A stretch of 64,000 nt of DNA. It comes from Pseudocercospora fijiensis CIRAD86 (taxonomy: Eukaryota > Ascomycota > Dothideomycetes > Mycosphaerellales > Mycosphaerellaceae). The translations under genes were made by a program, and so were the position numbers. Numbering within the stretch: the first letter of the stretch is position 1; every line of letters starts with the position of its first letter. Shown here piece after piece: positions 10,725 to 22,199 of this stretch. The notes beneath the pieces are model-generated. The model saw only the letters and a program-made list of their open reading frames with translations. It searched no databases and had not been told where the DNA came from. The stretch covers positions 10,329,764-10,393,763 of the forward strand of contig NW_006921532.1 in assembly GCF_000340215.1 (NCBI RefSeq), given 5' to 3'.

Positions 10725-11250
10725 ATACGAGAAGCCTAAGGCGACGAGTGGCTAAAGTCCTATCTAGGACGCCTATAGTAGGCCTAATCTAAAACGCGTA
10801 TAGTAAGTTATATCTAAAACGCTAATAGCAATATTAATCTATAGTAAGTAGTTCTTTCCGAGTTAGAACGCTTATAGTAAGTACTATTTATAAGGCGTAT
10901 AGTAAGTCTAATCTAAAACGCATATAGCAATTTTAATCTAAAACTCTTATAGGAATTCTTACTTAGAACGCTTATAATACTAAGTACTATTTAGAACGCG
11001 TATAGGAAGTCTAATCTAGAGCGCTAATAGTTAGTACTACTATCTATAATACCTATACTAAGTTTTATTTAGAGCGCGCTATATAGTAATTCTAATCCAA
11101 AACGCCTACACCAAGTCTTATCTAGAACGCGTATAGTAAGTACTATCCGCGGTAGAACGCGTATAGTAAGTCTACTAGTAATTCGGAACGCTAATAGTAA
11201 GTACTATTAAGAACGCTTATAGCAAGTAGTACTATCTAAAATACCTATAG
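10725..11250. repeat. Degenerate tandem array, left part
   Basis: Many imperfect copies of a unit of about 25-29 bp resembling tatagtaagtactatctagaacgc follow one another. The same array resumes at 44452 on the other side of the nested transposons, so copy C split it. Nearly all CpA/TpG is gone, consistent with RIP. Confidence 0.8.
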
Positions 11251-11439
11251 TATAAGAAGGGTTATGTTAGTAGGCAGATAGGGTAGTAGTAAATTAGTAT
11301 AGTATTCGATAGAGATCTAAAAGAAGAGGGAGGAAGGTAGACTAGTTAGCCTAACGCTAAGCGCTAAGCCCTACCTAAGGCATTAGGACCCTAGCATTAC
11401 TTAGTCTAGTTATATACTAATTACGTATAACCTCTAATA
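11251..11439 (-). repeat. 3' LTR of copy C (189 bp)
   Basis: It runs from tataagaagg to cctctaata and pairs with 44263-44451 at equal length. On the element strand it starts TATTAGAGG, a RIP form of TGTTAG. The purine-rich aagagaagcg just upstream on the element strand is the likely polypurine tract. Confidence 0.9.
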
Positions 11440-12640
11440 TACGCTTCTCTTCTAAAGGCCGCGCCCTCGTAGCCTATCTATATTCTAACCTAATCTCCGT
11501 TACCGCTAACTTAGTAGATTAACTAAGCTATTTAGCCGCGCTAAATTAAACGCTTAACTACCTAATTATGTAACTATATCAAACCTCACCTCCGACAATA
11601 TCTAACTTCTAACTACGCTATTACTGCTACTATAGTAATAATAAGGGGTTATATAGCTATATAAATTAAAGGCTAGTAACTAATTATAATACGAGCGTAC
11701 CTTCCCTGCTATAATAGGTAGATATACGGGGTATTGTAGTACTGCCCCTATTCTAAGTAAGGTTATCTAAGTTCTTTACGTCTACTCTAAAAGGCCTAGA
11801 AATGTCCGCTCCGAGGGATTGTTCTTATTATTACGAGGGCTATTATTTACTATTATAGTTTCGCTAGCCCTAATTAGTTAGGTTTAGTAGCATTTAATTG
11901 TTAATCTTATCTTATTTTTTTAAAAAACACAGTTCGTCTAGTTTCTATAAATAAAGGCTATTATAAGTATAATAGTTAAGGTTTGCCTCGCTTAAAGGGT
12001 CGGAAAGATCGAGGAGTAACCTATTATTCGCAAGATCGACCCCGGCTAGCTTAGCTCTATAGTTTTGCCCTTAGTTAGTCTATTAGTCGCTTAATCTTTT
12101 AAGCGGCTTAAAGTTTTAATTAAACCCTTAGTAGGTTCAATCTTTTAACTTAGTTAGTATAGTGCTTTAGGCTCGTAGTATAGGTAAGGTTATATCTGCG
12201 ACGTAGTAATAATAGTAAGTAATATTAATAATAGCGGCGAGTAGGTAATATTAATAATAGCGGCGCGAGCCGTCTTAGCGCTAACTTTACCTTATCCTTT
12301 ATTTCCTTCTCTAACTAGCAACGCTTTAACTAGCAATATACTCCGTAATACTATTACTAATATAGCCGCGCGCGCCGTCTTCTAATATACTATTAGCTCG
12401 TACTGCGACGCTATTATTACTATTACTATTCGCGCGCGTACGCCGCCCTCGTTAATCGCCTAGGCCTCGAGGCCTTATAGAATAAATAAATAAGAGGTAG
12501 AGTCCTTAAAAGAGCAGTAACTAATCGACGCGTCGTAGCGCGCTAGGTATAGTCTTATTGTCCTAGTTTGCTAGTCTCTAATTAGTTAGCGAATGTTACC
12601 CTAGGGGTAGTATTAATTCTAGGTCTCTCTTAGTAATATT
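11440..12640 (-). other. 3' non-coding region of copy C
   Basis: About 1.2 kb between the chromodomain end and the 3' LTR is conserved with 14007-15290 in copy A and 37600-38820 in copy D. I see no reading frame maintained across the copies. Confidence 0.65.
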
Positions 12641-12875
12641 ATAAGCTTTTAGCCTTCTTCTTGTCCTTTACGCTAGTCTAATACTTATCTAACAACTCGG
12701 CTATATCCTCGAAGGAGTCTTTAGCCTCCTACGAGTCCTATTTAGGTAAATAGCCTTACTATCTTAAGAGGTATTCCTTCTTGCCTTACCTAGTTCGATG
12801 CTTTAGGATACGTTCTATAGACTATAGCTCTTTACCGTCTACTAGTACCTCTTTATATTTAGTAGGGGCTTCTTT
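12640..12875 (-). pseudogene. Pol C-terminus (chromodomain) of copy C
   Basis: The minus strand shows chromodomain features common to copies A and D: KEYLL(R), QGY(L)P, DS-stop-EA and LLDKY. Stops sit where chromodomains have Trp or Gln. Copy D interrupts the gene at 12876-12880. Confidence 0.75.
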
Positions 12876-12880
12876 ATTAG

Positions 12881-13069
12881 TATTAGAGGCTATACGTAAT
12901 TAGTATATAACTAGCTAGAGTAAAGCTAGGGTCCTAATGCCTTAGGTAGGGCTTAGCGCTTAGCGTTAGGCTAACTAGCCTACCTTCCTCCCTCTCCTCT
13001 TAGATCTCTATCGAATACTATACTAATTTACTACTACCCTATCTACCTGCTAATATAACCCTTTCTATA
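12881..13069 (+). repeat. 5' LTR of copy D
   Basis: It runs from tattagaggc to ctttctata. It is followed by tagtattcgatctaccc, the same internal border as in the other copies and a possible primer-binding site with TGG changed to TAG. Confidence 0.9.
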
Positions 13070-13326
13070 TAGTATTCGATCTACCCTTCGAGGGCAGTAG
13101 CTAGATAGTCCTTATTTTAAGCTTTTAGCGGTATAGCTACGAAAACCGTTAATCTAACTATATTACGCCCGAAGAACGGGACCTATACGTACTATTCTAT
13201 TAAAAACAACCGTACTAATTATTAAGCAAGGCCTTCTATACGGCCTATTATACTAAGTTAACCGCACTAAGCCGGTACCTACTAATTCCGCTATATCCGT
13301 ACTATAGGGGCCTATAATATATTATT

Positions 13327-13804
13327 AGTATTACCCCTTATTATAATAGCCGGCTTATTACGAAGCAATAACAACAACCGTAGAGCTACTAGCAGCGCTA
13401 GCAACGATAACACTAGTACCGAAGTGCCTACTAAAGAGCCTACTAGAGGGCCTACTAAAGAACCTATAGTTCTAGGTAATAATCTAGAATTGCCTATTAA
13501 CGACATTCTTAACAATATTATTAATCGACGATATAGCTAACTAGCCTTTAGGCCCTAGCCGATAGCGAGACTTTAAGAAGCTACTTAGAATAGGCTTACT
13601 ACCTTACGTTAAGAACAATAGCTAAAGGATAACCTCCTCGAGATTTATCGCCTATAGGAAGCCCTAGCAACTAATACTAAACTAATAGTAGGGCCTTCCT
13701 CCCTATCTATTTTAGTCTAAAAAAAGGATGCTAAACTTAAGGACTATACTATATTTAATAGCTCTAGTCGAAAACAATATAACGACTATATCCGTAACTG
13801 CGAG
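13327..13804 (+). pseudogene. gag of copy D, part 1
   Basis: The plus frame shows the same gag start as copy E (IIIAGLLRSNNNN, a Pro-Thr-Lys/Glu repeat, LPINDILNNIINRRYS). It runs to NDYIRNCEL, where copy A interrupts after the target CTTAA (13805-13809). Stops are TAG/TAA. Confidence 0.85.
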
Positions 13805-13809
13805 CTTAA

Positions 13810-14006
13810 TATAAGAAGGGTATATTAGCAGGTAGATAGGGTAGTAGTAGGTACAGGTAGTATTCGATAGAGATCTAAGAGGAGAGGAAGGAAGGTAGGC
13901 TAGTTAGCCTAACGCTAAGCGCCAAGCCCTGCCTAAGGCATCGAGACCCTAGCTTTACTCGAGCCTAGTTATATACCAATTACGCGTAACCTCTTTAGTC
14001 CTAACA
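13810..14006 (-). repeat. 3' LTR of copy A
   Basis: It runs from tataagaaggg to tcctaaca and matches 20716-20912 at the same 197-bp length. The purine-rich stretch tagaagggaagcg on the element strand, just upstream, is the probable polypurine tract. Confidence 0.93.
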
Positions 14007-15290
14007 CACGCTTCCCTTCTAAAGGCCGCGCCCTCGTAGCCGGTCTATATTCTATTCTTAACCTCTGCCGCTACTAACTTAGCAGGTCTAGTAAGCTTCT
14101 TAGTCCGCGCTAAATTAAACACGCAATTACCGATTATATAACTATATCAAACCTTACCTCTAATACAATACAATGTCTAACTCTAACCGCGCTATCCTTA
14201 TATATAATAAAGTAATATATAACTATAAGAATTAGAGACTATCGACTAATTATAATATAAGCGCGTCTTCCCTGCTATAATAGGTAGACGTACGAGGTAT
14301 TATAGCCCTGCCTCCGTTCTAAGTAATGTCGTACCGAGTTCTTTGCGTCTACTCCTAAAAGACCTAGTAATATCCGCTTCCGAGGGTTTGTCCGCTTCCG
14401 AGGGTTACTGTTCTTATTGTTACGAGGGCTATTATTTACTGTCGTAGTTTCACTAGCCCTAATTAGTTAGGTTTGGCAGCCTTTAAGTATCAACTAATTA
14501 TATCTTTTTAAAAAACTTAGTTCTTCTAGTTTCTATAGGTAAAGGCTATTATAAGTGCAGTAGTAGAGGTTCGCCTCGCTTAAAGGGTTAGATAGATCGA
14601 GGAGTAACCTATTGTCCGTAAGATCGACCCCGGCTAGCTTAGCTCTATAGTTTTGCCCTTAGTTAGTCTATTAGTCGCTTAATCTTTTAACTTAGTTAAA
14701 GTTTTAACTTGGCCTTAAAGTTTTAATTAAACCTTTAATAGGCTTAAAGCTTTGATTAAAGTTTTAATTAAAGGTGCCTTAGGCTCGTAGTATAGGTAAG
14801 GTTATGTCTATAGGCGCAGCGATAATAGTAAGTAATGTTAACAATAGCGGCGCTAGTCGTCTTAGTGCTAACTTTACCTTCTTCTAATTTCCTTCTTTAA
14901 CTAATAACAACTCGGTAACACCGTTACTAATATAGCTATGTCCTTCCTTTCTTAAACAGCAATACACTCCGCAACACTGTTACTAATATAGCTACGCCGG
15001 CCGTCGGCATACTGCTAGCTCGTAGCGCGACACTATTATCCTCGATAGGATAAAGGAATAAGAGGGGGACCTAATACTAGAAGAAGGCCCTATAGGGCGC
15101 ATTAGTAAAGAGATAGAGCCCTTAAAAGAGTATACGATTAGTTAACGCGTTATAGCGCGCTTGTTAATACTCGGTACGCGTTTACTATAGTAGTGTAGTC
15201 TTATTGTCCTTCGTTGCTAACAATTGCTTACTTCTAATTAGTTAGCTAATAGCACCCCGGGGGTAGTATTATTCTTAGGCGACATTATAG
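14007..15290 (-). other. 3' non-coding region of copy A
   Basis: About 1.28 kb between the chromodomain and the 3' LTR, homologous to 11440-12640 and 37600-38820. It includes phased 'taaagttttaa' runs at 14690-14775. No coding frame seen. Confidence 0.65.
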
Positions 15291-18200
15291 CCCTTAGCCT
15301 TCTTCTTGTTCTTTATACTAGTCTAATACTTATCTAACAACTTAGTTATGTCTTTAAAAGAGTCTTTAGCTTCCTACGAGTCCTATTTAGGTAAATAGCC
15401 TTGCTATCTTAGGAGGTACTCCTTCTTGCCTTGCCTAGTGCGATACTATAGGATACATTCTATAGACTATAGCTCTTTACTATCCGCTAGTATGTCTTCG
15501 TGTTCTGTAGGGGCTTTATCCCCTTCGCGTAGGCAGTACGGCTTAAGGAGGGATACGTAGAAGGTGTTATAGATAGTGTAATAAGGTAGGAGCTACAACT
15601 AATAGGCCTATATACGCTTAGCCTCTCGAATGCGGAATAGGCTAATGTATCTTAGTGCGAGCTTAGGCCTTGTTTTACTATTAGGTAATAGGTGTTTGCG
15701 GATGCGGAGGTTCTTTATACTAAGTATAACTATATCGCCTTGTTTAAAGGTTATAGGTATATAGCGCTTATCGTAGTAGGCCTTTTAATACTCTTAAGCC
15801 TTTGTTAGCTTCTTAGCTATCTTAGCGTAGATTTCTCGCATCTTCTAGATACGTTCTATCGCCGCTAGTATTTCTAGTACTTAATACGCTTCCCTTTCCT
15901 TACGCTCGGCCTCGAGCGATAGTAGGTCTTATAGTATAGCAGCGTTCTAGCCTATTATAGCTATATATAGTAATACCTTAGTTAATAAATGTACACTATT
16001 GTTGTATACGAATTCTATAGGCTATAGGAGGTTAACCTAATCCTCGGGGTTCTTATTAATACAGCTACGCAGGTACTACTATAGGGTAGCATTCTGCCTC
16101 TCTGTTTGACTATTAGTCTATAGATAGAAGGCTATTAATAGCCGATGCTTTAGTCTTAGCTATAGGCATATTTCGCTCTAATAGTACGATATTAGTATCG
16201 ATCTACGATTAGATACTATCCCCTTAGGGGTTCCCTAATAGGTATAGAAGATATTGCTCTATAGCGCTTCTGCTATATTAATAGTAGTCTAGTCTTTCCG
16301 CGCCGGGATATATCGAGCGCCTTTAGTAAATCGATCTACTATAACAAGGATAGCATTATATACGTCCTTGCTACCCCTACGCCTAGCAGGTAGAAGGCCT
16401 ATAATAAAGTCTATTATTAGCTTAGCAAATAGCTTCTTTAGAACAGGGAGCGAAGACAACTCGCCGAACGGCAAGTGCTTTAGTGCTTTAACTCGCTAGT
16501 ATACTATATAGGTCTGTATATACTCCTTTATATACCGCTTACTATTTAGCTAGTAGTATGTACGCGATAGTAACTCGTGCGACCTCTCTATGCTATAGTA
16601 ACTAGCGAGCTTACTATTATAGTGCCTCTTTAAAAGCTCTTATCTAATCGATTGTTTAGCGGGGATATAGTATCTGCCCTTAAACTTTAAGTAACATTTG
16701 TCGTCGATCGACTAATTGTTGTTACTCTTACTAGATCGAGTCGTTCGCCTACTTACAAGCTTATTAATACGTTCGATAGTAAAGGCGTCCCTCTGCTAAG
16801 CCCGTAATAGCTTATCTATAAACGATTAACTATCCCTATTTACAAGGTTATTTAATAGCACCCTCGCTATTAAACGAGGTACGTATTATATGCATCTAAT
16901 AGTACTAGCAGCCGGAACTACTACAACCTCTTCTATAGTGCTATCGCTATAGATAGCAATATCTTTAATCGAGTCGTTATAGCTCGAGCAATCTACGTCC
17001 TTTCTAACGCGTACTAGAAGAACGACAACTCCGCTATAGTATTTATTACCGCCGCGGGGTCCGGAAGTCCGCTTATCCTACGCTTACTTATTAACAATAC
17101 GGGCTATAGCAATCTTATGCTGCAGGGTTAGAAACAATAAATTAATATACTAAGTCTCGCTGTCGTAATTAGGCCGTCTCGATAGGCTATTAGTAGGGTT
17201 GCTTACGCCTAGCCGATATAATATATTAAAATCGAACCTAGCGAGGTAGACGGCCTATCTAGCCTATCGACCTATAACCCTTATAACCTTAGTAATACTA
17301 CGCAGGTTGTTATAGTCCGTATAGACCTAAATCGTATACTAAGCACTATCGAGATAGTAGCGCTAATGCTTAAAGGCTTCTACGATTACTAAGAGCTTTT
17401 GCTCGTAGGTCTTATATCGACGTTCTATATCGATTATCTTTCGTAAAAAGAAGGCAATCGGGTGCTAGTAATAGTTATTATCTAAGTGCTATAATATAAT
17501 AGCCGATATAGCGAACTGTAAAGCGTTAGTCTTAATTCGGATCTGCTTGCTTAGTACGAAATAGTGCAATAAGGGGACTTTAGTAAAGCGTTGCTTTAGA
17601 CCGTTAAAAGCGGCTTGTGTTTTGTTAGTCTATTTAAACTCTCTAGACGGGTTAGCCTTAGTTTTAGTAAGCTTAGTTAGTAGCATTATATGCCGTAAAT
17701 AGCCCTTAATAAACCGACGGTAGAAGTTAGCGAAGCCGAGGAACGACTATAGCTCCTTAATTAACGTAGGAACAGGCTATTTAGTAATGGTTTTAATCCG
17801 ATTAGGATTAGCCTTAACACCCTCGGTTGAAACGAGGAAGCCGAGGAATAACACCTCTTTAGTAGCAAAGGTGCATTTAGAAGGTTTGCAATATAGTCTA
17901 TAGGCTCGTAGGCGGTCGAGGACCTTACGTACTACGGCCTAGTGTTCTGCAATATTAGGTAAATGTGTATAAACTAGGATGTTATCTAGGTAAACTATAT
18001 AGAGATAGTCTAATAGGCCCGAAAGGGCCCGATTAATATAGGACTAGAATGTAGTAGGGGCATTAGCTAGCCTAAATAGTATAACTAAGTACTCGAAATA
18101 GCTATAACGAGTACGAAAGGCTATCTTCTATTTATCGCCCTTGCGAATACGGATACGATAGTACGCATCCTTAATGTCTAGTATAGTATAGAAGTAGGTA

Positions 18201-20525
18201 CTAGAAAGGCGATCGAGAGTCTTATTAATAAGCGGAAGTAGATAGCGGTCTTTAATAGTAATAGCATTAAGTCCGCGGTAATTAATACATAGGCGTAGGC
18301 TACTATCCTTCTTTAGTACGAATAGGATAGGGGTGCTAGCAGGGCTATTACTATACTGTATCCGGCTATTAGCTAGGTTTTCCTCTAGATACTTACGCAA
18401 CATAGCAAGCTCTCGTTTACTAAGGTTATAGAGGGGGCTAAAAGGAACCTCCTTGCCCTCTATAATATTAATCTTATAATCCGTCTCTTTAAATATAGGC
18501 AATGTCGATGCTAAGTAGTGTTTAAATACATTAATGTAAGTCTCTCGAATAGGTTCTAGTATACGCTTAAGTTGTTTAGGATCTATACTATTAGGGGGCA
18601 CTAGTTTATCGTTATTACTACCGAGTAGGTCGGCAGTCGGATTAGCTAAGGCAGGTGTTAGGTTGCTAATAAACAGGACCCTAATATTATTAGGACACTC
18701 GCTAATGTCGATATATTTAATGTCCTCTCTCCTAGCGATTCTAAATCGCTATTATTAACTGCCTAAGTCTATAACTACAGCATAGTGTTTAAGAACAGGG
18801 TTGCTAATAATAATAGTAGCTCCCCTATATAGGTTGTCTATATCTACTGCGTAGGCAGTAAAGTCTAGTAGGCGTTCATTTCCGAGGTCGTCCTTTAGAG
18901 CTATAGGAATATAGTAGGCCCTATAGGTTAAGTGCCGAGCGTTATTAAACTAAGCAAGGGTCGGCAGGTTAGTCCTAGGCAATTGTCGAAGGTCTAATTA
19001 CTTAGCTAGGCAATAGCTAATAAGGGCACTAACTGAATTTCCTAGATCTAGTATAACCTTAGTTTAATAGCTAGTGCCCTTCGTGTCCTATATAAGGCAG
19101 GAGCGTGTTATAGCTAGTATAATATCGATAGTCTTACGCCGTACAAGGCTAACAGTTAGTGCGGCGCTTACTCTTTTTTCGAAGGTTAGCCTATAGGGGT
19201 AGCGTTAGCCGCTAAGAGGTGCTTTCGGTATTTAGCGGAAGTACGATCGATTCGGGCCTAGTCCTTAGGTTTGTCGTATTAGCCTAGTAGATAGCTAGTG
19301 CTATTACAATTGAAGCACTTCAATCCGGTTAGTAGACTGCCGTAGCTATTGTTATTGTTAGTAGAGCGGTTAGTATTGTAGGGATACAAGCCCCTTCTAC
19401 GGCCCCTATCGCGGCCTCCTCTATATAGCCGCCGGCTACGGCCTCTTCTACGGTCGTTACTGTTCCTATTATTAGTATTATTATCTTAGTAAGAACCTTA
19501 GTTTCCTCCGCGGCTACTACGGTTGCTACGGTTAGTACTAGCTAGTCGGATCCTTAATTCTAGTCGTTATTAGAGCTAGACAGCTCGTTCGGCTGTTTCT
19601 ACTTCGACTATAAATTAAATACGTATTAGGTTAGCTTATTCGAATATACGGCGACGGTCTAATTCGAGGATAAGTTCCTATCTAAGTTTTAGGCGTATTT
19701 CCGAGATCTATATAGAATTAGTCTTAGGCGGAAGGTCGTCTTTAAGGGTTTTTAAATAGGCCTTAAATAAGCGAGCCGATTAATTAGTCTTCTATTTAGC
19801 TCGAAGATACAGGTCCTAACTATATTATTGCCTTAGTATAGGGTTTCTAAGGGTATCTAGCATAATGGTTTTATAGGTCTGCTACTAAACAGCGGTCTAA
19901 TCGTTAAGGGAGTCAAAATAGTTATCCTATATACGCTTTAGGTCGCTATTAATATACTATATAGCGTATACGACTAAGGAATAGTCGTCTAGTAGCGCTC
20001 TTAGTACGTTGCGCTAGTTAAGTTTATAGTTACGAATGTAGTCGTTGTACTGCTTCCGACTAGAGCTATTAAATACGGTATAGTCCTTGAGTTTAGTATC
20101 CTTCTTTTAGATAGGTAGTAAAGAAGGTCCCGCTATTAGTTTTACTATCGAGGCTTCCTAAAGGCGACGGAGCTCGAGGAGATTATCCTTTAGCTATTGT
20201 TCTTAACGTAGGGCAGTAAGCCTGTTTTAAGTAGCTTCTTAAAGTCTCCCTAATAGTTGAGGGCTAAAGGCTAGTTAGCTATATCGTCGATTGATAATGT
20301 TGTTAAGAATGTCGCTAATAGGCAATTCCGGATTATTACCTAGAATTACAGGTTCTTCTTTAGCAGGCTCTCCGGTAGGCTCTCTAGCAGGAGGCACTTT
20401 AGTAGGTGCTCTAGTAGGCACTTTAGTAGGCACTATGCTACTAGCGTTGTCGTTGCTAGCGCTACTAGCGGTAGTACGGTTATTGTTTCGTAATAAGCCG
20501 GCTATTGTAATAGGGGGTAACAGAT
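15290..20525 (-). pseudogene. gag-pol remnant of copy A
   Basis: On the minus strand gag begins near 20525 (IVPTKVPTRAPTKVPP-type repeat), with a zinc knuckle around 19265-19330. Protease lies around 19000-19100 and RT at 18601-17900, with an open 157-residue stretch at 18601-18128 (LYNLSKRELAMLRKYLEEN, LDIKDAYYRIRIRKG). The catalytic box at 17981-17992 reads YLDN. RNase H and integrase follow to about 15900, and a chromodomain (GKKEYLLR, then QGYLPK) near 15430-15300. About 65 bp that in the other copies lie at the gag 5' end are missing at 20520-20530. Many TAG/TAA stops. Confidence 0.85.
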
Positions 20526-20715
20526 TAACTTAGTGTAATAGGCCGTATAGAAGGCCTTGCTTAATAATTGGTACGGTTGTTTCGATAGAATAGTACGTAT
20601 AGGTCCCGTTCTTCGGGCGTAATATAGTTAAATCGATAGTTTTCGTAGCTATACCGCTAAAAGCTTAAAATAAGGACTATCTAGCTACTACCCTTAAAGG
20701 GTAGATCGAATACTA

Positions 20716-20912
20716 TATAAGAAGGGTATATTAGCAGGTAGATAGGGTAGTAGTAGGTATAGGTAGTATTCGATAGAGATCTAAGAGGAGAGGGAGGAAG
20801 GTAGGCTAGTTAGCCTAACGCTAAGCGCTAAGCCCTACCTAAGGCATCGAGACCCTAGCTTTACTCGAGCCTAGTTACATACCAATTACGCGTAACCTCT
20901 TTGGTCCTAACA
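20716..20912 (-). repeat. 5' LTR of copy A
   Basis: Partner of 13810-14006. On the element strand it starts TGTTAGGACC and ends CTTATA. The target duplication CTTAA follows at 20913-20917. Confidence 0.93.
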
Positions 20913-20917
20913 CTTAA

Positions 20918-21846
20918 CTAGCGTAATATACTAAGAGCGCTACTAGATAACTACTTATTAGTCGTCTACGCTATATAATATATTAATAGCGACCTAAAGC
21001 GTACCTAGGATAACTATTTTAAATCCCTTAACGATTAGACCGCTATTTAGTAGTAGGACTATAAGACTATTATACTAAACACCCTTAGTAACCCTATATT
21101 GCGACAGCAATATATATAGGACTAATACCTGCGTACTAAACAAAAGGCCGACTAATCCTTACGATCCTTCGATGCCTATTTAAGGACCCTCGAGGACGAT
21201 TTACTAGCTAAGACCGACTCTATCTAGATTTCCGAAATACGCCCTAAATTGCGATAGGAATTAGTCCTTAAATTAGACCGCCGCCGTGTATTCGAACAGG
21301 CTAATCTAATACGCATTTAATTTATAGTTAAGGTAGAAATAGCTAAACGAGCTATCTAGCTCTAGTAACGACTAGAATCGAGGATTCGACTAGCTAGTAC
21401 TAGCCGCGGCAACCGTAGTGCCTACGGAGGAAATTAAGGTTCCTACTAAAACAATAGTGCTAATAATAGGAATAGTAACAATAACCGTAGAAGAGGCCGT
21501 AGCCGGCGGCTATATAGAGGAGGCCGCGATAGGGGCCGTAGAAGGGGCTCGTATCCCTATAGTACTAATCGCTTAACTAATAATAGTAGTAATAGCGGCT
21601 ATAGCAATCCCCTAACCGGATTAAAGTGCTTTAACTATAATAGCACTAGCTATTTACTAGGCTAATGCGACAAACCTAAGGATTAGGCCCGAATCGACCG
21701 CGCTACTACTAAATACCGAAAGCACCTTTTAGCCGCTAACGCTACCCCTATCGGTCCTTCTAATTAGTCGAAAAAAGATTAGGCGTCGCACTAACTATTA
21801 GCCTTATACGGCGTAAAACTATCGACATTGTACTAGCTATTATACG
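20918..21846 (+). pseudogene. gag/protease of copy D, part 2
   Basis: The D frame resumes exactly after copy A and its target duplication (RNILRALLDNYLLVVYAIQY). It continues through the gag core (RSFDAYLRTLEDDLLAKTDS, PKLRQELVLKLDRRR) and an Asn-Arg-Gly-rich linker. The CCHC knuckle around 21630-21670 is damaged. It ends in the protease region (KTIDIVLAIIRTYL), where the LINE interrupts at 21847-21862. Confidence 0.85.
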
Positions 21847-22199
21847 TACCTACCTTATATAGATAGATAGATATTTCATTTGCCTATTGTAGTGCCTTTC
21901 GGCCTATACAGGTCTGTTTCTATATATTGTTTTAGGTAGGAAACTAACTTAGTTAGTAAAAACCTCCCTCCTGTCCTATTTATAAGTGTTAATCTTCCTC
22001 GTTTCCTTATTTTCCTTCCTCTAGGGTATACTAGTGTTATAGTTGTTACCCTCTAACTACCTTGCCTACTGCCTTGCCCTTCTTTCCCCCTCTTCTTCCC
22101 TCCTTCTTATCTACTCCTTAGTTTCCCTTGCTAGTACGAATTGTTATATAAATCCCTGTTTAATAATCTACTTTACTATTCTCTTTAGGTCTTCTTTGC

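Larger units (their letters stand above)
13810..20912 (-). mobile_element. Ty3/gypsy chromovirus copy A, complete 7.1 kb, inserted in gag of D
   Basis: This is a complete element with 197-bp LTRs (13810-14006 and 20716-20912) and a perfect 5-bp target duplication CTTAA (13805-13809, 20913-20917). The two LTRs differ at about six sites, all C/T or G/A transitions, as RIP would leave. Minus-strand order is gag, protease, RT, RNase H, integrase, chromodomain, then a 1.28-kb non-coding stretch. It belongs to the same LTR subfamily as copy E. Confidence 0.95.

Noticed and set aside
10725..11250. Tandem units considered as a CRISPR array
   Set aside because: Units are contiguous and degenerate with no unique spacers, and the host is a eukaryote.
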